Under the pieces are notes generated by a model. The model made no database searches, was not told the origin of the DNA, and was given only the letters and a program-made list of their open reading frames with translations. A DNA stretch of 34,813 bases from a virus: the IMG/VR virus record IMGVR_UViG_3300009104_000063, positions 1 through 34,813 of that record; one strand, written 5' to 3'. Below, in pieces: positions 1 to 7,847 of the stretch. A program made the position numbers and the translations under genes. Positions within the stretch are counted from its first letter, which is position 1. Each line of letters opens with the position of its first letter.

Positions 1-131
1 CGAATCGTCTGACCGTTCGTCAAAGCGTAGAACAACGGCCGCGCACTGAAAATGTTATCAGTGAGTTTCGGGACGTAGTTCTTGAGCGTGGTGGAAAGAA
101 TCTCGTCAAAGTTGCTGTTACCAGCCGCCAT
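1..131 (-). CDS. Major capsid protein, N-terminal fragment
   Basis: The gene runs off the left edge; only the first 43 residues are present. It starts with ATG at 131 after an AAGGGG ribosome site. The fragment contains the stretch TLKNYVPKLTDNIFSARPLF, which resembles the N-terminus of HK97-fold major capsid proteins in many tailed phages. It lies directly downstream of a scaffold-like gene, the standard order portal, scaffold, capsid. The function rests on this short match plus gene order; the fold itself cannot be judged from the fragment. Confidence 0.72.
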   Translation of the reverse strand, partial: MAAGNSNFDEILSTTLKNYVPKLTDNIFSARPLFYALTNGQTI

Positions 132-150
132 GATTCTTTACCCCTTGGGT

Positions 151-837
151 CTAGGTGCCGTGTTCTTTTTTGGCGTTGGCGAACGCTTCACGAATCGACA
201 TCGGTTTCTCCGCTGCCGTACTGGTCACTACACCAGCCTGTCGAGAAGTTCCCGTTTCCACCTTGGCGTTCCGCTTTGATTCGGTTATCTCCCGTTCCTC
301 ATGCAGTTTCCCCGCATAAGTAGCCAAAGATCCGAAGTTCATGTGAGCGTACGCCGCCTCCAGGTTCGGAATACGGTTCGCCAATGCGTGTCTGTAAAGA
401 GCATCCGCATCAAAGTCGCCGTACTTCGCCTGGAGAGTGGAAACTTCCGCCTCCAACGCCTGCTGTCTCGACGCCCTCGCCTGTTGAGCCATCGTCGCCT
501 CCAAAGAAGCGATGCGTTCCTCTGTCGGATCCGGTTCATCCTCCCACTCATCCGTGGAAGAAGTCGACCGGTTGTCCTCAATGCCGAACGCTGATGACAA
601 CGCAGTAAGCGCACCTTCGGGGTCCGCTTCCAAAGCCGAAACTATTGCTTCGGCCTGCTCCAAACGCTGACGTTCGGATGCCAACTCCTGCGTCTTACGG
701 GTGTAATCCGCCTGTCGCTGGTATCCCTGTTGAAGTTCGCTCAAGGTGACCTCCGACTCTGTTCCGTCCACCTTCACGGTGTACGTCGAATCGGCAGGTT
801 CTGTCGCTACCTCGCTGGAAGATTCTGGAGTGTCCAT
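151..837 (-). CDS. Capsid scaffolding protein
   Basis: This 228-residue acidic protein is rich in Glu, Gln and Ala and predicted to be largely helical. Near residues 20-50 it has a short beta-like part (YTVKVDGTESEVTLSELQQG) followed by a charged helix (RQADYTRKTQELASERQRL), a pattern common in phage scaffold-like proteins. A coiled coil spans roughly residues 105-140. The C-terminus is basic and flexible, as expected for a capsid-binding tail. It sits between portal and capsid genes. Scaffold proteins guide procapsid assembly and leave before DNA fills the head. An 88-base spacer with a GAAGGAAC ribosome site precedes it. Confidence 0.75.
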   Translation of the reverse strand: MDTPESSSEVATEPADSTYTVKVDGTESEVTLSELQQGYQRQADYTRKTQELASERQRLEQAEAIVSALEADPEGALTALSSAFGIEDNRSTSSTDEWEDEPDPTEERIASLEATMAQQARASRQQALEAEVSTLQAKYGDFDADALYRHALANRIPNLEAAYAHMNFGSLATYAGKLHEEREITESKRNAKVETGTSRQAGVVTSTAAEKPMSIREAFANAKKEHGT

Positions 838-927
838 CTTGATGGGTTCCGTTCCTTCTATGTTTTGTGGGCACTAGCCCTCGGAGTCCGTAGGTTGCTC
901 CTAATACACAACAACGTCTGTCCCAGG

Positions 928-2829
928 CTAACCCAAAGAAGGCAACTCCAACCCCATCTGGCCCTCCAGTTGAGCCATCAACTCGGGTGGCACACCACCC
1001 GTAGGAGCGAAAGCGGGGGGCACACCGGCGCCTGGGGGAGGTTCAGACACGGGTGGCCCCCCTGGCGGCAGGGGGCCGCCGGCAAGAGCCGCTTCTTCCT
1101 CTACCGGGGCTTCCCCAGGAGGTAGTGGCGGCCCCTGTTCCATGATGAACTTCTGCGGATCCTTGATCCCGAAACCTTCTTCCAGCACATGAATCGCCAA
1201 AGCGGCCGGATCGATAACTGTCCCAACGAGCGGAGCAATCGCATTCAGCAATGATACAGCCTGCTGCTTCCGAATCGTGTCATTCATCGGCTGGGTCGAA
1301 CCAGCCTCGACAGCGAAATCGTACTCTCCTAGAATGTCGTCACGCTCATACGGCACCCACAGAGACTCGCCGCCCTTCATCGACACGCGAGCCATCTGAT
1401 CGCCAGTCATAAACTGCTGCATCAACTGGATCACGCGTCTGGCGATCTCCGAAATCGCAATCTCGATGATCGCCAACTTGTCTGCGGCCCGCGCATTCTG
1501 AGCATCAGCGATGATGCTGGCCTCAGTTGCCGTACGCGTGATCTCCGGCATCGCCCCTCTGGCGTATTCTGACACGCCAGATACCGTATTGATGTCGTTC
1601 TCAATAATGTTCGAGTAGTTGTAAATCTCGGGCGAAACCGGTGTCTGCGGCATCGGGATCACAACATCCGACAAAGACTTGTTCTCGTCGAGAACAGGAA
1701 CCAGGCGGCCGTCCTCATCAGATTCCAAGGCTTCGCGCCCTGCCGGCCCAAACGACCGCTCATGGTACAGGTACTTGCGGGCGTACCGCTTCCTGTCGTT
1801 CATCAACTGGGAACGAGTCTTATCCAACTCCAGTTGCAGAGACTCGATCGATTCCAGGTCACCCATCGGATAGAACAGATCGGGAATGTCGTAGTTCCGG
1901 ATCATCACGAACGGCTGCCCGTACGCATACGGCATCGGTGTCGGGTCAACCAGGAAACCATCACTGTTCTCGGAGAACACAGACATCGTGTTGTCGACGA
2001 TGTCGTAGAACTCCCAAATCGTGACCCTGTCCTCGTCGAGAACGCGCTCACGCTCGTTCTCGTACTGAGAAACATACGCCGGGTTCACGCCGGCGTCAGC
2101 GTCCAGACGCTTCCGAACCGACGGCTTGTACCGTTGATCCTTCTGAGCCTCCTCAAGTGGCCGCACAATCTTCTGAGCGATCCACCTGGCATCATCCATG
2201 CAGGTTGCTTCCGGATCAACAAACACATCGAACGGTGAAACCCGTTCCACAAAGGGTTGATCTTCAATCACCATCATCGCCGTTTCCGGCAGATTGGCGT
2301 TGATCTCGTCATCCGTCGGTAGCGACGCAGCCAAGTCGGGAGACTCGACAGCGAACTCGTCGACCTCCAAGCGGGCCTGCTGCATCAGCAGATCCCGCTC
2401 AGCCTCAGCCAGAGAAGTCTCCTGCTCCAGGAACTTCCATCCGGTCTTCACCCAACCGTGCCCGAAGATCAGGAAATCCTTGACTGCCCGCCGGAACGGC
2501 TTACGGAAGTCGTGATGCCGCCACAAATGGTTGACAACAGCCTCCACAAATGCGGCACGATCAGAGTTGCCCTCATCGTTCGCAGATACCACGATCTTCG
2601 GATGATTCACCGCGACAGAAGGAGCGATCACGTTGATCGTGCTGAACGCCAAGTTCACAGCGATCAGATCAGAACGGCTACGCGTCGTTTCAGCCCAATG
2701 CTTACCCCGGTACAGATCGATCAGACGCCACCAGGTGCGATCATACGCCTGATCCTCCCGCCACCTACGAGTACGCTCCAAACGCCGCGTATACTGCTCA
2801 TGCAGTTCCGCCCTCGTTTTATGCGCCAT
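928..2829 (-). CDS. Portal protein
   Basis: The 633-residue protein would form the dodecameric ring at the capsid vertex through which DNA enters and leaves. The N-terminus has the charged, Trp-rich helix pattern of portals (RRWREDQAYDRTWWRLIDLY), then a middle domain with conserved-looking ERVSPFDVFVDPEA at about residues 190-203 and an FYPMGDLESIESLQLELDKTR segment preceding the long central helices. Length fits the larger portals of P22-like podoviruses. The last 60 residues are a Pro/Gly-rich tail (GGPLPPGGPPVSEPPPGAG), probably disordered. Its ATG overlaps the upstream stop codon as TGATG, so it is probably translationally coupled. Confidence 0.85.
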   Translation of the reverse strand: MAHKTRAELHEQYTRRLERTRRWREDQAYDRTWWRLIDLYRGKHWAETTRSRSDLIAVNLAFSTINVIAPSVAVNHPKIVVSANDEGNSDRAAFVEAVVNHLWRHHDFRKPFRRAVKDFLIFGHGWVKTGWKFLEQETSLAEAERDLLMQQARLEVDEFAVESPDLAASLPTDDEINANLPETAMMVIEDQPFVERVSPFDVFVDPEATCMDDARWIAQKIVRPLEEAQKDQRYKPSVRKRLDADAGVNPAYVSQYENERERVLDEDRVTIWEFYDIVDNTMSVFSENSDGFLVDPTPMPYAYGQPFVMIRNYDIPDLFYPMGDLESIESLQLELDKTRSQLMNDRKRYARKYLYHERSFGPAGREALESDEDGRLVPVLDENKSLSDVVIPMPQTPVSPEIYNYSNIIENDINTVSGVSEYARGAMPEITRTATEASIIADAQNARAADKLAIIEIAISEIARRVIQLMQQFMTGDQMARVSMKGGESLWVPYERDDILGEYDFAVEAGSTQPMNDTIRKQQAVSLLNAIAPLVGTVIDPAALAIHVLEEGFGIKDPQKFIMEQGPPLPPGEAPVEEEAALAGGPLPPGGPPVSEPPPGAGVPPAFAPTGGVPPELMAQLEGQMGLELPSLG

Positions 2830-3101
2830 CAGAAATACGCCTTGTCTGGCAACCTCTCGATGTTGCGCCCCTGCGATAACGCTTCCTGTTCCGCCTTGCG
2901 GCCACGTTCCGCCCGTGTGAGATGTTGCTCGTCAGCGGGGAAAACCCCTCGCGCACCGCGTCCCGTATCAACTCGGAGGCCCAGGAGTTTCTGTCGCCAC
3001 TCCCACAGTTCATCCATCTCCTGTTGAGTTTTCGGACCTTTGTGATCCACAACATAGACACAAAACTGCTCGTAAGACGCCTCCCTGGGGAGGATCGCCA
3101 T
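2829..3101 (-). CDS. Small conserved-looking phage protein between TerL and portal
   Basis: This 90-residue protein is not recognised. It has a VYVVDHKGPKTQQEMDELW N-terminal half and a highly charged C-terminal helix (AERGRKAEQEALSQGR). It is fused by TAATG to the gene upstream and by TGATG to the portal downstream, so it is very likely translated. The position suggests a role in head assembly or packaging, but nothing in the sequence shows it. Confidence 0.7.
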   Translation of the reverse strand: MAILPREASYEQFCVYVVDHKGPKTQQEMDELWEWRQKLLGLRVDTGRGARGVFPADEQHLTRAERGRKAEQEALSQGRNIERLPDKAYF

Positions 3102-3388
3102 TACTTGGCGTTGCTGCCGCGCAACTTCGGCTGCGGGCTCGCCGGTTCAACCTTGCCGGTCTTCCCATGCTGGTTGAACGGCGTGCTACGCACAGAAACC
3201 TGGCCGTAACCGCCAGTCTGGTTGTTCACCTTCGGGCTGCTGAACCGCTGCTTGGGCGAGTTGGGGCTACCAGGCTCCCAAATCGGATTCGCAGAGACAC
3301 TGGACCCGCGCTTCATCCGGTTGTTCTTACCGGTGGGACCATCGATTGTCTCAGTGCCGTTGGTGTGCGAAACAAAGTTCTTTGCCAT
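3101..3388 (-). CDS. Hypothetical basic protein
   Basis: The 95-residue protein begins MAKNFVSHTNGTETIDGPTG. I chose the ATG at 3388 because a GAGAGG ribosome site stands just upstream; a longer in-frame start at 3490 would overlap the terminase. The protein is basic, rich in Ser, Pro, Gly, Lys and Asn, and looks largely disordered (GSSVSANPIWEPGSPNSPKQ). Such proteins occur near portal genes in actinophages, but I do not recognise a family. Confidence 0.65.
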   Translation of the reverse strand: MAKNFVSHTNGTETIDGPTGKNNRMKRGSSVSANPIWEPGSPNSPKQRFSSPKVNNQTGGYGQVSVRSTPFNQHGKTGKVEPASPQPKLRGSNAK

Positions 3389-3390
3389 AA

Positions 3391-3432
3391 CTACCTCTCG
3401 GAGGAAACGAGCATGCCTAATAGTTCGTTCAT
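3391..3432 (-). CDS. Possible 13-residue coupling peptide
   Basis: An ATG overlaps the terminase nuclease stop as ATGA and opens a 13-codon frame (MNELLGMLVSSER) that fills the gap to the next gene, ending two bases before its ATG. The end of this frame supplies the ribosome site of the 95-aa gene. It may be only a coupling leader rather than a functional protein. Confidence 0.3.
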   Translation of the reverse strand: MNELLGMLVSSER

Positions 3433-4103
3433 CGTGTCCCACGGACAGAGTGCTGACCGATCCGAAACGGGTCTTCCGACGTATCCTCATTCAACGCCAG
3501 GCGCTTCCACCAATCGATCGTCCAGTAATCGTCGGCCTTCTCGACGTACTCGGGGGCATACGCAAACTTTCGCATCTGATTCGCCAACGCCAACGCCATC
3601 ACCCGGTCGTCGAACGGCGAACCCGACATCGAACCCTTCTCGTTGCGGGTAAAAGTCCGCAACTCCGCCAAAGTGTTCCGGTCCCTCAACCCCAACTCCT
3701 CGTTCTTCAACGCAGTCGCCAAATCATCGATCATCAACGGCTTCGACGTACGCGTCGTCTTCCAACCGTACTCCTGAGTCACCCGATTCGACACGTTGTT
3801 CAATGTCCGCTTCCGAAACAGACGAGGATACCCCAACTGGCGCAACACCGTGATCGTCGTCAAACCGTGATTGTTCGACTCGACACAACACAACGCATCC
3901 CGATACCACAACCCGATGTTGAAAACCTCAGCCGCCAACTCATCGGGAGCGATATGTCCGTGCCAAATCGCAACCTGCTCCCCTGTATTCAAATCCAACA
4001 CCTGAACACACGAATAGTCGCCGTGACCCAACCCCTCAGCCGTGTCAACACCCATCACATACCCATGCGTCGAATCAGGCGGCGACCAAACTTCAAGATT
4101 CAC
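3429..4103 (-). CDS. Terminase large subunit, nuclease domain (separate ORF)
   Basis: The 224-residue ORF is the RNase H-like nuclease half of the packaging terminase, which cuts concatemeric DNA at the start and end of packaging. Expected acidic metal-binding residues are visible: Asp20 in YVMGVDTAEGLGHGDYS, Glu75 in CCVESNNHG, and Asp165/Asp166 in GSPFDDRVMALALA. It starts with GTG overlapping the stop of the ATPase ORF as GTGA, in the -1 frame. In most phages both domains are one chain; here the break is in the interdomain linker. No evident slippery heptamer lies at the junction. Both halves look intact, so coupled translation of a two-chain enzyme is possible, as is a one-base sequencing error. 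Confidence 0.88.
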   Translation of the reverse strand: MNLEVWSPPDSTHGYVMGVDTAEGLGHGDYSCVQVLDLNTGEQVAIWHGHIAPDELAAEVFNIGLWYRDALCCVESNNHGLTTITVLRQLGYPRLFRKRTLNNVSNRVTQEYGWKTTRTSKPLMIDDLATALKNEELGLRDRNTLAELRTFTRNEKGSMSGSPFDDRVMALALANQMRKFAYAPEYVEKADDYWTIDWWKRLALNEDTSEDPFRIGQHSVRGTR

Positions 4104-4987
4104 GTTCTAAACTCCACAACCTTCGGCATCACAGAATGCAGATACCCGACCTGGCCTCGCCGGCAACCCGCCGCCAAAGCATCCAAGACATCCAAATCGA
4201 ACACCGGGTTACCAGACCGGACAAACGCTTCCTCCGGTGTCGTCGGGTACTCCTGGGCCAACTGCCACGGCAACATCGACTGACGCTTTTCCTCATACCA
4301 CGACTCGTCCCGATCCTCAGTCGCAGACCACGGAAAAAACATCGGAGCAAACTTGTTGTTCGACGCCGAAGCACCAACCCACAGATTATGAAAAAAGTTG
4401 CCGGAACCATTCGCAGTCGACAAGCCAATGATACGACCGCCCACATCCGCAACCGGCTCAATGGACGCCCACGCTTCCTCAGGGTTCGGCAAAAACGCCC
4501 ACTCATCGACAACGATCAGCGTGGCGGACTCGCCACGCGCAGGATCCGAAGCCGACGGCATCGACGTAATCTGTGACCCGTTGTCGAAAAGCATACGCTG
4601 CTGATGCTCGACCAGAGACTTCGGGCCACGCTCCACCATCCACACCGGCAGATGCGAAAACCCGTACTTCGTCTTCCGCAGCAACAGCACCGCCTCACGC
4701 TCCGTACGAGACAGATCGATAATGTTCTGGTCAGGCTGAAAAAACGCCAACCAGAACTGGTGCGCCGCCACCAAAGTCGTCCACCCAATCTGGCGAGCCT
4801 TGAGCGTCAGGGAATAACGGTTCTCACCCCAATGATCCAAAGCAAACTTCTGAGCAGCCCTCAGATCAAACAGGATCCTGCCGTAAGCAGGATGGGCGAT
4901 GTTCCAATACTTTCGCAGAAAGTACGACTCATCCCTCACGCAGCGGCGCCACTCCGCCTCCTGGCGGAGTTCCGTCAACCGCGACAC
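4100..4987 (-). CDS. Terminase large subunit, ATPase domain (separate ORF)
   Basis: The 295-residue ORF is the packaging motor ATPase. It shows a deviant Walker A (LKARQIGWTT, about 62-71) typical of large terminases, a Walker B with catalytic Glu (LIVVDEW, 157-163), and the coupling motif LSTANGSG (189-196). The start is GTG immediately after the stop of the upstream gene. The chain ends with PKVVEFRT, exactly where the linker to the nuclease domain would begin, and the nuclease follows as an overlapping ORF. It acts with TerS and the portal at the procapsid vertex. Confidence 0.9.
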   Translation of the reverse strand: MSRLTELRQEAEWRRCVRDESYFLRKYWNIAHPAYGRILFDLRAAQKFALDHWGENRYSLTLKARQIGWTTLVAAHQFWLAFFQPDQNIIDLSRTEREAVLLLRKTKYGFSHLPVWMVERGPKSLVEHQQRMLFDNGSQITSMPSASDPARGESATLIVVDEWAFLPNPEEAWASIEPVADVGGRIIGLSTANGSGNFFHNLWVGASASNNKFAPMFFPWSATEDRDESWYEEKRQSMLPWQLAQEYPTTPEEAFVRSGNPVFDLDVLDALAAGCRRGQVGYLHSVMPKVVEFRT

Positions 4988-5254
4988 TCAGTCCTCGACC
5001 GGATCCTCGACCGGTCGCAACTTCGGAGTCCAGGTGTTGCGCCAAACCGACGGAGGATGATTGTCCTCAACCTCAAACCTGACCTCCGGATCGGGATACA
5101 TGCGAACCACATGATGGCACGGTTCCGCACCATCCCACAAAGCGGCATCCTCCCACTCGGTAGTCGGAACGCCATCATGCAATACACACACCGGCGGGCC
5201 ACAAAACCCCCGGTTGATGCCCTCTGTCATCCACTGGTCAAACGAACGGCCCAC
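4988..5254 (-). CDS. Small phage protein upstream of TerL
   Basis: This 88-residue acidic protein starts with GTG after a strong GGGAGG site. It contains GPPVCVLHDGVPTTEWEDA and ALWDGAEPCHHVVRMY, a pattern I associate with small actinophage proteins of unknown function encoded near the terminase. Two Cys and a His-His pair could bind metal, but this is speculative. It abuts TerL directly (stop TGA followed by GTG). Confidence 0.7.
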   Translation of the reverse strand: MGRSFDQWMTEGINRGFCGPPVCVLHDGVPTTEWEDAALWDGAEPCHHVVRMYPDPEVRFEVEDNHPPSVWRNTWTPKLRPVEDPVED

Positions 5255-5263
5255 AACGCCTCC

Positions 5264-5383
5264 CTAGAATCGGAACACACTCTGCAGGATTCTGCCCGCA
5301 GCAAACACCATAATAGCGCACACAAAGGTTCCAATGGCAATCCCTGCGATCGCAACAACATGGGTTACTGGCACGCGTCGCAC
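5264..5383 (-). CDS. 39-residue single-pass membrane protein
   Basis: The frame starts with GTG at 5383 after a GGAG-containing sequence and encodes a basic N-terminus (MRRVP) followed by one long hydrophobic helix (VVAIAGIAIGTFVCAIMVFA) and a short basic tail. The composition is that of a real small membrane protein rather than a chance frame. It overlaps the end of the 56-residue gene by 19 bases and ends ten bases before the next start. Function unknown; lysis or membrane modification are possible roles. Confidence 0.6.
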   Translation of the reverse strand: MRRVPVTHVVAIAGIAIGTFVCAIMVFAAGRILQSVFRF

Positions 5384-5535
5384 GATTCAGGGTTCTCCAA
5401 ACCGCACTCCAATGGTTCATCGGCACCAGGCCCATGAAACGGATCCCCCCACGGACCTAGAACAGGTCGTTCTCCAAAGGCTTCTTCGCGCCAGACCTGG
5501 TCCTCATCTCCTGGCAACACTTTCCCACCCAGCAC
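5365..5535 (-). CDS. 56-residue acidic Cys-containing protein
   Basis: The frame starts with GTG at 5535, preceded by AAGGGAG. The product is acidic and Gly/Pro-rich (KVLPGDEDQVWREEAFGERP) and ends with three cysteines in ECGLENPESCDACQ, which suggests a small metal site. It overlaps the upstream 62-residue gene by about 80 bases in another frame and the downstream membrane protein by 19. I regard it as coding because its composition is protein-like and the ribosome site is good. Confidence 0.55.
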   Translation of the reverse strand: MLGGKVLPGDEDQVWREEAFGERPVLGPWGDPFHGPGADEPLECGLENPESCDACQ

Positions 5536-5645
5536 GGCACTCCCTTCGAATGCATCTCGAACACTTCACGACGTACCTTGGCTCGCTCCGCCGACCGTTC
5601 GGCCCGCAAATCAGCAAGCATACGCTTGCGGCCTAAAGAAATCAC
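5457..5645 (-). CDS. 62-residue basic protein
   Basis: GTG at 5645 overlaps the stop of the 561-residue gene as GTGA, the coupling mode used elsewhere here. The N-terminal half is a charged helix (RMLADLRAERSAERAKVRRE); the C-terminal half has CWVGKCC. No family recognised. Its last third is overlapped by the start of the 56-residue frame, so one of the two may be shorter or non-coding. Confidence 0.5.
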   Translation of the reverse strand: MISLGRKRMLADLRAERSAERAKVRREVFEMHSKGVPCWVGKCCQEMRTRSGAKKPLENDLF

Positions 5646-7327
5646 TGCGACGACAACACGGCGCCACCAGCCAAAATCGGTGGCACCAGAGGACCACCAA
5701 ACCCGGTTCCAGCGGCAGTAGCGGCAGCAATCGCCGTCGCAATCATTATCGCCGTCTTCGTGTCGATGCCAGGCACAGCCTCAACAACGCTTTCCACCAG
5801 ATTGCCAAGCCCACCGAAATAGCCTTCGCTTTCCTGCGCTGTACCCTGAGCAAGCATCTCTGGCAAAATCGAAGCATCCATCCTCGACTCGGGATCTATC
5901 CCCTCGTCGTCCTCTGGAGGCCGCGTACCCTCCAATGTTTCACGAACCTCAGGCAGCCACTTCTTCCCCAACTCCCGCTGCTCAGGCGTCAACGCCCACG
6001 GAGGACGAGGCTTCTCGGGCTCCATCCCAGGCAGATGCTGCTCGCCTTCCATCACCATCGAATGCACCGTCGGCCCCCGTTCCTGCAAAGGTCTGATCGG
6101 CGTACCTTGAAGAACCGGTTGCTCAACCGGAGGTGCGATAAACGGAGGAATCGCCGTATCGACAGAAGGAGGTGAAAGCGGGGGAATCGCCGTATCTGTG
6201 GGTGGCATCAGGAACGGCGGGATCTGCTGAAATCTGTTTTCGTCGGACACAGCACGCGACTCCGACACACCAGGCGGAACCGATGGATCTCCACTCTCGA
6301 TCGCACCCCGATTCCGCATCCGGTCCACCTCACCGCTGACGCCTTCCCGTGGAGCGCGCCACCGCATCGGCAAATCCTGCTGACGCCGTATCACATCGTC
6401 GCGGTGAATCTCATCCATAATCACATCACGAATCTCATCACGCTCCCCGTAACCCCGCCCCTCCCCCAAGTCGTAAATCTTTTCGCCCGTGTCAGGGTCC
6501 ACCAAATACTGCTGTTCCACAAACTCCAGCAAATCCAGAATCTGGTCAACGTTCATGCCGGCCTCAACGGCCATACGAATCGCCCCGGCACGGGCATCAG
6601 CGGCCCACAAGGACGTCACCTCGGGCTTGTGGGCCGCCCCCTTGTAGTCGACATTGAACGTCCCCTCGGGGGTGAGCGGGTTCGGATGCCGCAGATCCTC
6701 CCCCAGCAACTCCTCCCAAACGGGAACCCAATCAGAACGAGGTTCCGTCGACCACATCTTGATGGGTGAGCCCCCGCTTCCGTGCCACGGACCGGGAACT
6801 TCCTGACGGCCTTCTACCGGCTCGATCAACTCGGGCCTGGAAAGATACTCGCCATAACCCTGCGTCCACTCCTCCGAATCAAACCCACCCGCACCAGGAA
6901 CCCCCCCAACAGCCGACATCGTGGATGTACCAGGCGGAGGATCAGGCACAGGCTCCAAATGCCGGCCACCCCACTTCTCAATCGCCGCCTTACGCTGCGC
7001 CGGATCATCCAAATCCCAAGTCTGAACCAGAGGCGGCGACGGAGGATCATCAGGCGGATCCAACTCCCGAATCTCCGCCTCGATCTCAGCCAACTCGTCG
7101 ATCACCTGCTCCAACGCCTGGTCATACGGCGCAGAAGTATCCTTCAACCGATCCCCATGCCTCTTTTGTAAATCAGCCTGACGGGCACGCAGACGCTGCA
7201 ACCTGATACTCGTCACACTCCCCATCATCTCCGCAGCAGTCTCCCGCGCATCAGGCAACGACACAGACCTGTCAGGCGTCCTCGACTGCGGATTCGGCCC
7301 GTGTTGAGAAACAATATCAATCGCCAT
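5642..7327 (-). CDS. 561-residue protein between TerS and TerL, possible virion protein
   Basis: The start is taken at the ATG at 7327 (MAIDIVSQHG), which overlaps the end of TerS; the frame is open further upstream but would lie deep inside TerS. An N-terminal coiled coil (about 35-85) is followed by a long Pro-rich, probably disordered part with a duplicated DTAIPP motif near residues 380-400. The last 40 residues are hydrophobic (TKTAIMIATAIAAATAAGTG), resembling a membrane-inserting segment. I do not recognise a family. The gene is unusually placed, since TerS and TerL normally adjoin. A structural or membrane-active ejection role is possible but unproven. Confidence 0.7.
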   Translation of the reverse strand: MAIDIVSQHGPNPQSRTPDRSVSLPDARETAAEMMGSVTSIRLQRLRARQADLQKRHGDRLKDTSAPYDQALEQVIDELAEIEAEIRELDPPDDPPSPPLVQTWDLDDPAQRKAAIEKWGGRHLEPVPDPPPGTSTMSAVGGVPGAGGFDSEEWTQGYGEYLSRPELIEPVEGRQEVPGPWHGSGGSPIKMWSTEPRSDWVPVWEELLGEDLRHPNPLTPEGTFNVDYKGAAHKPEVTSLWAADARAGAIRMAVEAGMNVDQILDLLEFVEQQYLVDPDTGEKIYDLGEGRGYGERDEIRDVIMDEIHRDDVIRRQQDLPMRWRAPREGVSGEVDRMRNRGAIESGDPSVPPGVSESRAVSDENRFQQIPPFLMPPTDTAIPPLSPPSVDTAIPPFIAPPVEQPVLQGTPIRPLQERGPTVHSMVMEGEQHLPGMEPEKPRPPWALTPEQRELGKKWLPEVRETLEGTRPPEDDEGIDPESRMDASILPEMLAQGTAQESEGYFGGLGNLVESVVEAVPGIDTKTAIMIATAIAAATAAGTGFGGPLVPPILAGGAVLSSQ

Positions 7328-7784
7328 CAGACACCGGCACATCTCGGAACTCGGCCACCAGGGACTCCAACTCGTCCGCCAACTCGGCATCCGACAAACC
7401 GGCAGCATCACGCTCGTCATCGACGATCACACGACGCTTCGGAGTGAACTTCTCGACATACTGGAGGTACAGCGAAGCGGCCTTCACATCGCCGTTGGCG
7501 GCAGCGCCATACAGCGCGTCAATCACCGTCTGAGTACGCTCAGGATGAACATTCAGTTCAGCGGCCCGGCGGTCCCACTCACGCACAAAACGCACATCCC
7601 GCTTGATCCGACGAACCGAATCCTCGTGCATCCCGTTCTCAGCCGCCCACTCCTTCTGAGTCGGCGGTGTACGCTCCGGCCCCGCCAACACCCAATCCAG
7701 CAGCAACCGCCACCGATCCGGCATCGTCTGCGCCCCCGAAGCCTCATCCGTCTTCCAGCCTCGACCGCCACCGTTCTGTGCCAC
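7317..7784 (-). CDS. Terminase small subunit
   Basis: The 155-residue protein would bind the packaging site and load TerL. A helix-turn-helix is visible at about residues 42-65 (TQKEWAAENGMHEDSVRRIK), followed by a helical oligomerisation part and a conserved-looking end, FTPKRRVIVDDERDAAGLSD, as in several phage TerS families. It starts with GTG after GGAGG. The stop lies inside the start region of the 561-residue gene (11-base overlap). TerL is nearby in the same operon. Confidence 0.78.
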   Translation of the reverse strand: MAQNGGGRGWKTDEASGAQTMPDRWRLLLDWVLAGPERTPPTQKEWAAENGMHEDSVRRIKRDVRFVREWDRRAAELNVHPERTQTVIDALYGAAANGDVKAASLYLQYVEKFTPKRRVIVDDERDAAGLSDAELADELESLVAEFRDVPVSDGD

Positions 7785-7812
7785 TACGCACCTCCATACA
7801 CCTGCCTGGAAC

Positions 7813-7847
7813 GTCCCAAAAGAAATAGTGGGACAAACCCTACGGTA
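7813..7847 (-). promoter_or_regulatory. Candidate TerS promoter with adjacent inverted repeat
   Basis: On the minus strand TACCGT (7842-7847) fits a TANNNT -10 box, and a perfect 6-bp inverted repeat (GTCCCA, 10-base loop, TGGGAC; 7813-7834) begins at the predicted transcript start. It could be an operator or a 5' hairpin of the packaging transcript. No convincing -35 box is seen. Confidence 0.3.

Noticed and set aside
3222-4283. Long plus-strand frame antisense to the terminase nuclease
   Set aside because: Arg/Pro/His-rich translation opposite a gene with clear nuclease motifs; it is a high-G+C shadow frame. The same holds for 21588-23246 and 24756-26117 opposite the giant gene.
5238-5435. 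65-codon minus-strand frame
   Set aside because: Its Cys/Arg-rich translation is less protein-like than the 56-aa and 39-aa frames over the same bases, which have better starts.
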